Shown in pieces: positions 52,169-62,022 of a stretch of 64,000 nucleotides of DNA (its first letter is position 1; the number at the start of each line of letters is the position of its first letter). The stretch covers positions 682,001 through 746,000 of the forward strand of contig BLLK01000027.1 in the NCBI GenBank assembly GCA_021927905.1, given 5' to 3'. The translations under genes and the position numbers were made by a program. This DNA is from Chaetoceros tenuissimus (taxonomy: Eukaryota > Bacillariophyta > Thalassiosirophyceae > Chaetocerotales > Chaetocerotaceae). The notes under the pieces were generated by a model. It did not search any database. It was not told the DNA's origin and was given only the letters and a program-made list of their open reading frames with translations.

Positions 52169-53035
52169 ATGTGCATTGCATTTGCAAAGAATCATACACC
52201 AACCTTGCCACCCGACCGGTGTGACAATGATCATAACAAAATCTCTAGAGCTAGCACACATTCCTTGTCCTCAGATGAAACATCTGAGTCCATACCTTCA
52301 ATCATTGGCAAACCAGTCATGAAAACCAAGAAGCAGATTCGGTTCCGAAACGCTGAGGAGCCAGACATTATTGATACAATGAAGCCATCGAGCACCATGA
52401 GTCCTGAGGAACTTGCACAGATACACTGGCAACTACCTGATTATGAGTATTTCCGTGGCACTGCTCGGATTATTGCTCATGAAGTACTTAAGCTATCAGC
52501 AAAAAGTCCTCCCAGCTCTCATCGCTATGATACTGTTCTGACGAGAGCACATCAACTTTGTTCTTGCCAACACGGAAAGGATGGAAAGCACACTGATGAA
52601 CTCAAAACTCTATCTGTAAAAGACATTGAAGAGGAACTGAAGGCTCATGGAGATGACAGTGTCTGTTTGCCTCCTAATCTATTTGCCGCTCTGACTCACT
52701 GGGCAAAAGCTGGCCATAGCAGGCGAGGTCTTGAGAAATTCTGTGTCCCTCATCACATGGAGAACAGACCGCTGGAAAGGCAAGCTGTTGTCCAGGCAGT
52801 CCTCATTGCCCAGAATCTCTTGAAAGAAAGACGTGCAGAAGCTGCCCAAAATCCATCAAATCTTAATGGGAAATTCCGTATCGGAACTTGGGAATTCTCA
52901 CTCGATCTTGCAGATGATGAGATTCTTCGAGTGATATCTCAAAGATTCACTCGAACTAGCCGCAAGTTTGCAACTACCATGGGACATGCAGACGCAGCAG
53001 CAGTAGGAAACTACGAGCACAATCAAGGAAAATGA
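52169..53035 (+). CDS. Diatom-type unknown protein (RGLE motif family)
   Basis: Single exon, 288 residues from ATG 52169. Key stretches: S-P-E-E-L-A-Q-I-H-W-Q-L-P-D-Y-E-Y-F-R (a Trp-rich region with acidic neighbours), a Cys/His stretch (C-S-C-Q-H-G-K-D), then R-R-G-L-E-K-F-C-V-P and Q-A-V-V-Q-A-V-L-I-A-Q-N. The tail is A-D-A-A-A-V. The R-G-L-E plus V-Q-A-V-L block is shared, from what I recall, by a family expanded in diatoms with no known function. No membrane helix, leader or catalytic motif. A signal that the protein is regulatory is only the polar, charged composition. Confidence is high that it is a gene, low for any role. Confidence 0.7.
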   Translation: MCIAFAKNHTPTLPPDRCDNDHNKISRASTHSLSSDETSESIPSIIGKPVMKTKKQIRFRNAEEPDIIDTMKPSSTMSPEELAQIHWQLPDYEYFRGTARIIAHEVLKLSAKSPPSSHRYDTVLTRAHQLCSCQHGKDGKHTDELKTLSVKDIEEELKAHGDDSVCLPPNLFAALTHWAKAGHSRRGLEKFCVPHHMENRPLERQAVVQAVLIAQNLLKERRAEAAQNPSNLNGKFRIGTWEFSLDLADDEILRVISQRFTRTSRKFATTMGHADAAAVGNYEHNQGK

Positions 53036-53799
53036 ATAGTTGAGACTTTCCAAGACGGAAAGGGTTCATTCTATATTCTTCAATCAGGTACAGGATCCTT
53101 GACGATCTTGTAGGCGTTTTGAAGAATTCACATGCCTGTATCTATATCTTTTATCCGCAAGGATTTCTTGCGTCCATATGTGAATACAAGGATTATCTAA
53201 TTCATGAAATCCCTTTCTTTGAAGGAACTCAACAATTCTGTCTACGCTACAATACATTGACGATTCATTGTAAATATACATACATCGATGACTAAACATC
53301 AATTTATTTTACAAAAGATCATTGTACAAAATATGTCCTGGCAGTAGTATGCTAGGATGTTTAAATGATAATTCTATAACTATATATAAATGCTATTGAT
53401 TCAAAACATCATACGGATATCAAGTATAAATTCTTTTTCCTCGTCATAACTTAGTTCTTTTTCATTTCAAGAAGAGATTCATTTTCCAAAGTCAAAAGTG
53501 AACTCTTTCATTCCTAAAAAGAATAAGCAAGAATTCTTAGTGATGCCGCTGACGTCATCCAACCGTCTATGGTAGGGAAATGTCAAGCCGAATGCATGCA
53601 CAAATAATAATACCTACCACCAACAATGCCAAAATTGAAAAACAGTGTTTTGTTAGAATTTTGACCAAATAATATGATAAAATGATTGCATATTACACAT
53701 TAGGATTTTTTAACTTAATATTTTTTTATCGTAAATAGTGAAGAAATTATCAACTTGCGAATGACTATGAAATATTTCCATATAAAAGAAACTATTTCC
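53036..53799. other. Intergenic between convergent genes, contains TGACGTCA
   Basis: 764 bp between convergent ends. It contains a perfect TGACGTCA at 53550-53557 in the context GCCGCTGACGTCATCC, but no start codon of a called gene is close, so it may be chance. The 72-codon minus frame at 53084-53302 shows no resemblance. AT-rich 3' sequence. Confidence 0.4.
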
Positions 53800-54576
53800 T
53801 TACATGTCATTTGGGTCAGCACCTCTTGCCTTACTTTTCCACCAGTTTGGAATATTATCTTCAGTCGACCAGCTTCTACTAACTACGCCAGTCAAATTTA
53901 ACATACGCTGTTGAATTCTAAGGAATATGTCTCCAACAGATGCATATCCTTGGTTGAGACCAGCCCCAGACAGAAGCCCAAATACAGCACCGACACCTTT
54001 CGTTGTACCCTCAAATCGATCAAGAGGCGAACTCAAACAGATATATATGATTTTTTCTTCAGGGGTCCAATTCACACTCATAATATGTGTAGGGAGCTTG
54101 ACATTGTTATTTGTTGGAGGTAGATCCCCCAACTTCCCTAAACTTAAAGAATCTGAATTTGTTCCTTCCCATCTTTCAAAGTAGTAACATCTGTATCGAT
54201 TATCTGGATCTATAGTGAATCCAAATGGGCGCGTTTCTAAATTGGGATATGCATCTTGGATTCTGAAGCCTTGCTGGGCATTCTTCACATCTTGGAAACT
54301 TAGAGGACCAGTGACGGAACCTCGAAATAAATAGTCATCATCATAGTATTTTTCCGTTTCTTCAAAACTTTTGCAATTTGCAAATTCAATGGTCTTGCTC
54401 AATACATCAAAGTTGGGAGTACCTTCATATTTTAGCGTATCCAACCATGAAGTAGTGCACACTTTAGACGGTACGGGAGTGTATGCTCCTGTGTGTTTCT
54501 TGCTTTCGGCAGGGAATAAATTGAATGCAATACATGACTCAGTACAGCATAGAAGAAGTAAAATAGTCTGTCTCAT
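53800..54576 (-). CDS. Plastid-targeted NTF2/SnoaL-like protein of unknown function
   Basis: Single exon, 258 residues from ATG 54576; the frame extends 15 codons upstream, but the leader fits this start. Signal peptide 1-17 (M-R-Q-T-I-L-L-L-L-C-C-T) ends S-C-I-A before F-N-L-F-P, a plastid-type site. The body has W-L-D-T-L-K-Y-E-G-T-P, Y-Y-D-D-D-Y-L-F-R-G-S-V, Y-P-N-L-E-T-R-P-F-G-F-T, Y-F-E-R-W-E-G-T-N and I-M-S-V-N-W-T-P-E. It ends in N-W-W-K-S-K-A-R-G-A-D. The G-S-V-x-G-P and E-R-W pattern is like SnoaL/NTF2-type cone folds. Such proteins occur in several diatom genomes, as I remember. No catalytic triad is certain. It is divergent from NOC2 with 260 bp between. Confidence 0.75.
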   Translation of the reverse strand: MRQTILLLLCCTESCIAFNLFPAESKKHTGAYTPVPSKVCTTSWLDTLKYEGTPNFDVLSKTIEFANCKSFEETEKYYDDDYLFRGSVTGPLSFQDVKNAQQGFRIQDAYPNLETRPFGFTIDPDNRYRCYYFERWEGTNSDSLSLGKLGDLPPTNNNVKLPTHIMSVNWTPEEKIIYICLSSPLDRFEGTTKGVGAVFGLLSGAGLNQGYASVGDIFLRIQQRMLNLTGVVSRSWSTEDNIPNWWKSKARGADPNDM

Positions 54577-54836
54577 AATTTGCAGGGCATAGATACTTGC
54601 AATTATGAGAAATTCATTCAAAAAAGAAAAGAACCAAGAAGTAATTATGCATCATGTCTCATGTCAATGGAATGTCTAAACCTCGTCAGGTATGGGTTTG
54701 TGGTGGACCACTCAAAATGATCCATCAAAAGCCCTCACATTTCTTTCCTTTTTTCTTTGCTTCACTATAACAAAAGTAGTAAAGAGCAAACAGATCCAAG
54801 TAAACACTGCACTTGTAGTTAAAGTTATACCCCATC

Positions 54837-57340
54837 ATGGTCAAAACATCCAAAAGAGCGAAGAAGTTTGTTGCCAAAGGAGGTGCAAAGGGCATGCTCG
54901 AAAAGGGAACCATCACAAAAAAAGGAAAACTTAGGCTCAACAAAAGAAAGAAATCTGACCCTGCAGCAGTTGCTCAAGCACAAGCAGCTGAAAAGCGTAA
55001 ACTACAAAAACAGCGCGAAGAAAATGAGAAGCAGAGAAGAGAAGAAGACTTCACAAGCGAAAGTAACTTGGGAGAACTTGATATGGAGAGCTTTCTTCAA
55101 ACTGTAGTAGATGGAGACGAAGAAAATGTCGATGATCATGCTTCAAGTGAAGAAGATACTCCTATGGATGGAGATGACAGCGAGAGCAGTGATGAAGAAG
55201 TAGATATTGATTCCGACGACGAAGATATTGAAGCCGCAGAGGCTAGAATGAAGGCTGAAATGGCAAAGCTTGCAGAAAATGATCCTGATTTCCATGAGTA
55301 TCTTCAACAGAATGAATCTTCGTTACTTGACTTTCAGAATGAATTGGGTGAATTAGATGGTGGCGATGAGGATGACGAAGAAATGGAAGAAGGTTCCGAC
55401 GTTGAAGAAGATGAAGAATCTCCTGAAGAACAGAGTAATGAAGTTCTCGTGGATGCAAAGGTATTGAAAGCAATGGAGTATGGTGCATTTAAAAGCCACG
55501 GTGTGAAGCCATTGCGAAAACTAATTGCTGCATATGTTTCCGCTTGTCACATGGCTGATGCACAGCATCAAGACGAAGACGGAACTGGGCGTCTGAGAAT
55601 TAATAATTCGAAGAAATACCTGATTGAGTCCTCGACTGTTTTCGACAAACTTATGGTTACATGTCTATCAAAGATTCATGAAGAGTTGCATTATCATCTA
55701 CTTGGAGAAGGATCGTCTGTAGAAGGAGGAGACGATTCTGATAATGACGATGATATGGAAGAAGATGGTGGTGACTTTGACCCAAACAAGCCAATCAATC
55801 CAAGAAAGATCATGAACTCTTACCGTTGGACAGCATTGAAAATGTCATTTCAATCTTTCATCAAAGCAACATTACATATTATTGAAGAAGCGAAAGAAAC
55901 AAAACTATTGACGTTCATCGTGAAATCCCTTGTGAATTATATCCCATACCTTAGTGCATTTCCACGCCTAGGTAAAGCAGTATTGAAGACACTAACATCT
56001 GCTTGGGCTTCAACAAGTGATACTTCAGAAGGGTATCAAATTGTTAGAGTAAATACTTTTCTTCGCATTCGTCAGTTAGCTCTCACACAACCTTTTCCAT
56101 TTATCGAGTTATGCTTAAAAACAGCATATCTTGCTTATGCTAAGGCAGCGAAATTCGCAAGTTCGTCGACAGTCTCCTCTTTGCTTCCACAGTTGACTTT
56201 TATGGGAAATTGTGTAGTCGAGTTGTATTCTCTTGACTATGCCTCATCTTATCAGCATGCGTTCGTTTACATTCGCCAGCTTGCATTACATTTGAGAAGT
56301 GCGCTTCAGAAGAAAACTCCTGAGACCTTCAGAGTTGTATATTGTTGGCAGTACATGCATTGTCTGAAGCTTTGGACTGCAGTTCTTGCTGCTTGTAGCG
56401 GAAAAGCCGGAGATGGAGATGATGAAAGTGCTTTGATGAGATCTCTCATTTATCCTTTAGTTGAAGTTATTTTTGGTGTTGCTAGATTGATCCCATCTGC
56501 CCGTCACTTGCCACTTCGTCTCCATTGCGTCCGATTCCTTCAGCAATTGGCTGCCGCATCAGAAACTTTCATTCCAACTACCTCAATTCTACTCGAGGTT
56601 TTTGACTTGAAAGAGATCAATATGGCTCCAAAACGTGTCAAGAAGCGTAAAAGTGATGTTAGAGGAGTTCGACTACCTGTTATCTTGAAGCTTCCTAAGG
56701 AAGATCCTTTGCGCACTGCTGAACAGCTCGATGTATGCCTTGGTGAAACTTTTTTGCTTCTCAATCGCGAAGTAGACCTATATAAATACTCTGCTGGAAT
56801 CCCTGAATTTACGGTTCGTATCAACCAGCGTCTAAAGAAGGTGAGAAATTTCTTCATTTTTAATGTCAAATTATATAATGCAAAGCTAATGATTATTTGT
56901 TATCAATTAAGTTTGCCAAACAGACAAAAAATGGAAAATTCAGAGCTTATGCTCGTGGATGTATCGAACTCTGTGAAAAGTCCTCACGCTCAGCCATGCT
57001 CGCACGGTCAAAACTCGCCGAGGCACCAAAAGACATTAAGGTTCTAGAGATACTTCGACCACCTAATGCTCCAACTATGGGAGAGCGTTATGAAATGGCT
57101 ATTGCAAAGGAGCGTAGACTTGAGGTAGCATCTCAACCAGACATGAGTAAAAAGAGTGCCGCTAAAAAGGAAACAAAGGCTTCTGAAAATAAGGCTACTC
57201 CTAGTAAGAAGACAAAGAACGCTCCCAAAAAGAAGAACCAAGTGGATGAAGAAGCACTTAAGAACACTGGAGCATTGGAGGAACAGGATGAGGTGCAAGA
57301 GGGTATTGAGTGGTCTGACTCAGAATCAGAAGAGGATTAG
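54837..57340 (+). CDS. NOC2: Nucleolar complex protein 2 (NOC2), ribosome biogenesis
   Basis: Two exons, 54837-56840 and 56912-57340, giving 810 residues. A basic nucleolar-type head (K-R-A-K-K-F-V-A-K-G-G) is followed by an acidic region with many D-D-E-D and E-E-D runs (~75-200). The Noc2 domain includes Y-R-W-T-A-L-K-M-S-F-Q-S-F, Y-I-P-Y-L-S-A-F-P-R-L, L-R-I-R-Q-L-A, P-L-V-E-V-I-F-G-V-A-R-L-I-P and F-A-K-Q-T-K-N-G. Basic tail with K-K-T-K-N-A-P-K-K-K. Noc2 pairs with Noc1 and Noc3 to escort pre-60S particles from nucleolus to nucleoplasm. Length and motif order fit yeast/human Noc2 (710/749). It is convergent with the riboflavin gene (115 bp). Confidence 0.93.
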
Positions 57341-57454
57341 AGTACTTCAAGTAAACATATGCAATTGGTTTCTTAATTCTATTCAGTTTCGTAGAAGTTT
57401 ATGATTTTGTAGAATTTATTTCGAAATTTTAGCTTTTATAAATGTGTAGCTTTT

Positions 57455-59428
57455 CTATTGTTCGGTATCTTTTCTATATTGTTTCATATCAGCGATACTT
57501 GTGAGTACAAAACCATGTTTTTTGCAAAAGCGTTTGATTTCTGGCAATCTCATCATTTCTGTTGGATTCTCTTCAGAATTTATTTCACATAATACTCCAC
57601 TTGGATGACATCCAGCTAGTCGCGATAGATCAACAGCCGCCTCAGTATGCCCATCTCTTGTCAGAACTCCATTTTCTTTTGCTCTTAATGGAAAAACATG
57701 TCCTGGTCTTACAAAATCTGTTGGCCCAGAGGATGGATCTGCAAGTAATTGCATTGTCTTTGCTCTCTCCTTTGGACTAATACCGGTGGTAATACCTGTA
57801 TTCAAGTGTTAGACTAGAAATCAAGGACAAATAATTGACAATATGTTGGAATGAACGCACCATGCTTTCTTGCAGCATCTACAGTTACGCTAAAAGCGGT
57901 TCCTTTCGGATCTTCACTATTGACTACCATCGCAGGAAGTTTCAATTCGTCCATTCTAGCTCCCTCCATTCCAATACAGATGACTCCACTTGAATATCTA
58001 TTGATTATGGCCATCGTTTCTGGAGTACACTTATCTGCCGCCATGATGAAATCACCCTCATTTTCACGATCCATATCATCAACAACAACAACGATTTCTC
58101 CGCGAGCAACAGCCTCAATTGCTTTTTCGACAGATTCCCTTCCAAAACAATAACCATCTTCATTTGCGACAACTCCTTCCTGATCATCATCAATGAGTGC
58201 AGATGCAATAGCAGCTGCAGCCATTTCTTCGCCTTCATTAATAAATTCCTCGGCTACTGAATGCGGGTGTGCAGCTCCTTGCTTTTGCAAAGCATTGACA
58301 GCATCATCAACTATTCCTGCCGCACCTCTACTATCTAAGTCGATCGAAAGCATTTCGCCAAAATTTGTATGATTCATTCTATCTTGCTTTGTCTGCAAAT
58401 ACTTGCGATTAAATTCAGTTGGCTTCTTTACAACCATTGGAATGGTATCCTTTACATCAATTCCCAGACTAGTCAATCTCTCAATCTTTCTTGGGTTATT
58501 CGTAATGAGACGGATGCTATCAATACCCATGTCTTCGAGAATGGAAGGAACAACTCCATATTGGCGGCAGTCCTCTGGAAATCCAAGATGAGTGTTTGCA
58601 TCAACAGTATCCATACCTACATCCTGAAGCGCATAAGCGGCTACTTTATTTGCCAAACCAATTCCTCTTCCCTCCTGTTGAAGATAAATGATTGCGCCAC
58701 CGTGCTTTTGGATATATTCTAAAGACATCTTCAACTGTTCTTTACAGTCACATCTACAAGTAGTGATGAAAAGAAAATGAGAGAGGATAATCGAAATTTC
58801 TCAATCTTGCAACTCAATTTCTAGATACTCACCTTTGACTGCGAAAAACCTCACTTGTAAAACACTGATCATGAATTCGAACAGGTACATCCTTCTTTCC
58901 AAAAGGAGGCTTATGTGTTGAATAGATGACACAAGGTTCAGTACCTACATGCTCATTCTGTAAGAGTTCTCTCATCTTTTCTTCTACACGATATGCACGA
59001 AGACGAAAGTGACCAATGTCTGTTGGTAAGTTTGTTTCGGCAATATGTTTAGTTTTTATTTCCTGGTCCGAATTTCCTAGCTTATCAGTGAATTTCTCAA
59101 TTGAAATACTTGCTTTAGTTCTTCCATTTACTCCCTTTGATGACTTTATTTCAATCTCATCCTCAGTCCCTTCTTTAGCAGAAAAGAGGGAACTAGAACC
59201 TCCTCGAGATGAAAGTGCATTATTACTTTGGATGTGTGTGTTTCTGTTGCTCACGCTAGACCTTGTCACACCAAAAGTGGTTGCTAGAGCTTCTGAATAT
59301 GATCGGCATGAATCATTTGATGTAGATCTAGAAAATCCTCCTCCTGATAATACGAGTAGTACAGATGCTAGGAACACAGAACGAGATGAACAAGTCGTAT
59401 TGCAGGGCCTCTTTTGGGTTTTCTTCAT
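57455..59428 (-). CDS. RIBA: Bifunctional GTP cyclohydrolase II / DHBP synthase, domains in reversed order
   Basis: Three exons, 59428-58833, 58753-57861 and 57795-57455, giving 609 residues. N-terminal leader ([12 protein letters not shown]) then a linker. GTP cyclohydrolase [11 protein letters not shown], zinc Cys in [11 protein letters not shown] and [23 protein letters not shown] synthase follows: [37 protein letters not shown] and [11 protein letters not shown]. Both active sites are complete. Most RibBA proteins have the synthase first, so the order here is reversed. The pair supplies the two entry precursors of riboflavin, from GTP and ribulose 5-phosphate. The leader suggests plastid import. 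Confidence 0.93.
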
Positions 59429-59914
59429 TTTTCTGTTGTTTCTGTACTGCTGCTTTATTTACTATGATATACACTCAGACTAGACTAACGCGTATATGTA
59501 TCTATCTGTATATGTTTGCAAGAAAATTAGATGCTCGAATTTGAATATACATTAGATTCAGACTCGCTTTCTTTGTAGTTGAAGTTTGAGCAAGCCTCCA
59601 ATTTGGAAAACCTTCTGGAAAAAACCTGTGGAAATCCATGTGCGTCTCTCATGGTCCATGACGTTTATCTTCTTCCTGAACATCTACCTCCTCTCCACTT
59701 GGAAGCGCGCGCTATGAAATCAGTGGCTGTGAGGTGCGTTAGAACACATATTTTGTCAAAATATAGGCTATTATATCAGAGTCAATTAGTCTCATTTTTC
59801 TTGGGAAATTTTTCTTTTTTTAATTTCAAAGAAGAATCATCGTGCATCACTATTTTCCAGTAGGCTCTTTCAAAAAGCCTAAATATATAAAGGCACATTA
59901 TTTAAAATCGTCAT
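59429..59914. other. Intergenic, no gene seen
   Basis: 486 bp between two minus-strand genes, holding the riboflavin gene promoter and the 3' end of the Nudix fusion gene. A short AGGCTCTTTCAAAAAGCCT inverted repeat near 59862-59880 could form a hairpin. The plus frame at 59579-59863 shows no resemblance. Confidence 0.4.
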
Positions 59915-61468
59915 TTATTCTAGGCTTTTATAATTATGCAGCCAGTTATCAATAAGCGTTCTTGCAATGACTCTTTTTGGAGGGATCAAAAGGTTCAAAT
60001 CTGGATTCTTTTCCAAAATTGCCATGGCAACATCATGTTGCATCACAGGTCCCTCTTGCTCTGAAGCTAACATGACATCCTCACGGTCAAACCATTTGGC
60101 GTCCACCAATTCATTCTCATCAATGTTGAGTGGTTGTTCATCATCTGCTGTGGCGGTGAATGCAATCATGGAACTCTGAGGGAATGGCCAAGGTTGGCTA
60201 CCAATATACTTTACTGAACCTTCATCAATTCTGATTCCTGTTTCTTCAAAAGTTTCTCTTGCAACAGCATCCTCAAATGTTTCTCCAGCCTCTACGAACC
60301 CTGCAAGTACTGTATGGACCTTTGGTGGATGACGCTTTGATCGTGCCAATAGAATGCGCTTGCCGCATCTTGAAGTGATGGATGCAATCATTGACGGGTC
60401 TTGACGTGGCCATGATAGAGTATTACATGATGTACATTTTTGGGTTGTCCCTGCATGAATGATTGATTGAGGTGCCCCACATAATGGACAGAAACAACTT
60501 CTTCTTTGCCAATTTGCATAAGCCATCATGTGCAAAGCCAAACCATTTTCCAAGGATGATAAGAAAGGAGCATTAGTTCTGGTATCTGCGAAGTAATAGT
60601 TTTCTTCTAGAGATATATCACTGTCATCTTCATCTTTGATATCGATACCAAATATTGGAGTCTTTGCCTCATCCGATAGTAAGCCGAGGAATGTAAGCTG
60701 ATTCTTTTCACAATTTCTGAATGCTGATACCTCGTCATAAGATAGTAACCCCAATTCTTCTGATGATCGAAATAGAATCTCATTCTTCTTTACCAAAACA
60801 AACTTTGCCTCTTTTTCTAACTTTGAAAGTTCGGTTGAATTACTACGCAAATGTGTCGCTCTATCAAGCACAACCTTTTCGTTTGGTACAACATGATCAA
60901 TTGAAGTTTCTTTTTGTCCACCTTCTTCCATGACTTCCAGCAACAAGTCTGCCGCTGACTTGGCAAAGTATGACATGTTTCCTTGTCTACAGTTCGTATC
61001 TGTCTCCACTATCTTTTGTTTCAGCACTTTTACTGTATTATCGTCGTCTCTTCCCGCAACTGTTAATACTGCAAAACCATTATGTAGGTCTTTCGGTCCA
61101 AATGTTGGTCCTGCCGCACCTCCTTCAGCTATTGCAAAATCTGTACCAAGAGATTCACAAAATGCAACCGACGTTATTGCTGTCCATTCCAATTTACTTT
61201 GGATGTATTCATCTTTTGTATCTTTCTTTGTTGCTGAAGGAGAAGTAAGAGATGCATGCAACGCATCATCATTCAAAAGAAGAGGCTTCCCCTTCTTCGT
61301 ATTATATGCTATTGATCCTCCATAGTAAATCGATGAGCTTCCAGGTTGCTGCATGATTGAGGAAGATATCTTACCTCCACAACATTGTTCTACAACTGTG
61401 CAAGTTTTCTTGGAAGATTTCAATGCCTTGACCAAGCGTTTGAACGATGCGGATGTCATTGCGGACAT
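59915..61468 (-). CDS. CinA/PncC-like domain fused to NADH pyrophosphatase (Nudix)
   Basis: Single exon, 517 residues. Residues ~10-182 match the CinA C-terminal (PncC, NMN deamidase) domain: V-E-Q-C-C-G-G-K-I-S-S-S, P-G-S-S-S-I-Y-Y-G-G-S-I-A-Y-N and A-I-A-E-G-G-A-A-G-P-T. Residues ~225-517 are NudC/NUDT12-like: zinc-ribbon Cys at 327, 330, 345 and 348, Nudix box 390-412 (G-F-V-E-A-G-E-T-F-E-D ... R-E-T-F-E-E-T-G), and S-Q-P-W-P-F-P-Q-S at 424-432, the diagnostic NADH pyrophosphatase motif. The Nudix half would cut NAD(H) to NMN(H) plus AMP; the other half may turn NMN into NaMN. The usual E-S-C-T-G-G of PncC reads E-Q-C-C-G-G, so deamidase activity needs proof. No leader is obvious, so cytosolic. 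Confidence 0.88.
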   Translation of the reverse strand: MSAMTSASFKRLVKALKSSKKTCTVVEQCCGGKISSSIMQQPGSSSIYYGGSIAYNTKKGKPLLLNDDALHASLTSPSATKKDTKDEYIQSKLEWTAITSVAFCESLGTDFAIAEGGAAGPTFGPKDLHNGFAVLTVAGRDDDNTVKVLKQKIVETDTNCRQGNMSYFAKSAADLLLEVMEEGGQKETSIDHVVPNEKVVLDRATHLRSNSTELSKLEKEAKFVLVKKNEILFRSSEELGLLSYDEVSAFRNCEKNQLTFLGLLSDEAKTPIFGIDIKDEDDSDISLEENYYFADTRTNAPFLSSLENGLALHMMAYANWQRRSCFCPLCGAPQSIIHAGTTQKCTSCNTLSWPRQDPSMIASITSRCGKRILLARSKRHPPKVHTVLAGFVEAGETFEDAVARETFEETGIRIDEGSVKYIGSQPWPFPQSSMIAFTATADDEQPLNIDENELVDAKWFDREDVMLASEQEGPVMQHDVAMAILEKNPDLNLLIPPKRVIARTLIDNWLHNYKSLE

Positions 61469-62022
61469 TGTGTTACCTTTTGCGGAGAGTAGTGTTCATG
61501 AACCCTCTACTCAGTAAATGAATCAATGAGATACCCTTATCAGTGTCGTGGTAGCTGAAAGGTGAAAGGTGAAAGGCTGAAGGTTTTGAAACTGATTTTT
61601 CCATAGATTGAAACATGGAAACTAGCTATTTAGCTACTATCAAAAGTCTTCAAAACTTATTTGTCACAAATCTAAATGGATAAAAACCAAGTAAATACAG
61701 GTAACCTGAACTTCGTACTCTTTTTAAATACAAGTCATGACCAGAGGTCTCAGGCAAACATAGTCATATATACATGTTGACGGTACAATTTCATTCTGCT
61801 GTTATCTATTCCAGAATCTGTTTTCAAAAGAGTAGGATTATTCCGCTAAAATCTTCATCTTCGAAAGCAGAATTACCCCAGAAAAAATAGAATCCATCTT
61901 TTTAGAGATTGAATCACTTAACAGATTGAAAAACACTTAGCTAGCTTAAAACTTTTTTGAAACAAAATTGAAGATCATTATTCCACTTTCTCCCCTATGA
62001 GCATATCGTCGTCTACGAAAAT
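61469..62022. other. Intergenic, no gene seen
   Basis: 554 bp between minus-strand genes. It contains a short GGTGAAAGGTGAAAGG tandem repeat at 61561-61576 directly upstream of the Nudix fusion gene. No gene. Confidence 0.4.

Noticed and set aside
53550-53557. TGACGTCA as a promoter element
   Set aside because: It lies between two convergent 3' ends, so a regulatory role is unlikely without a nearby start.
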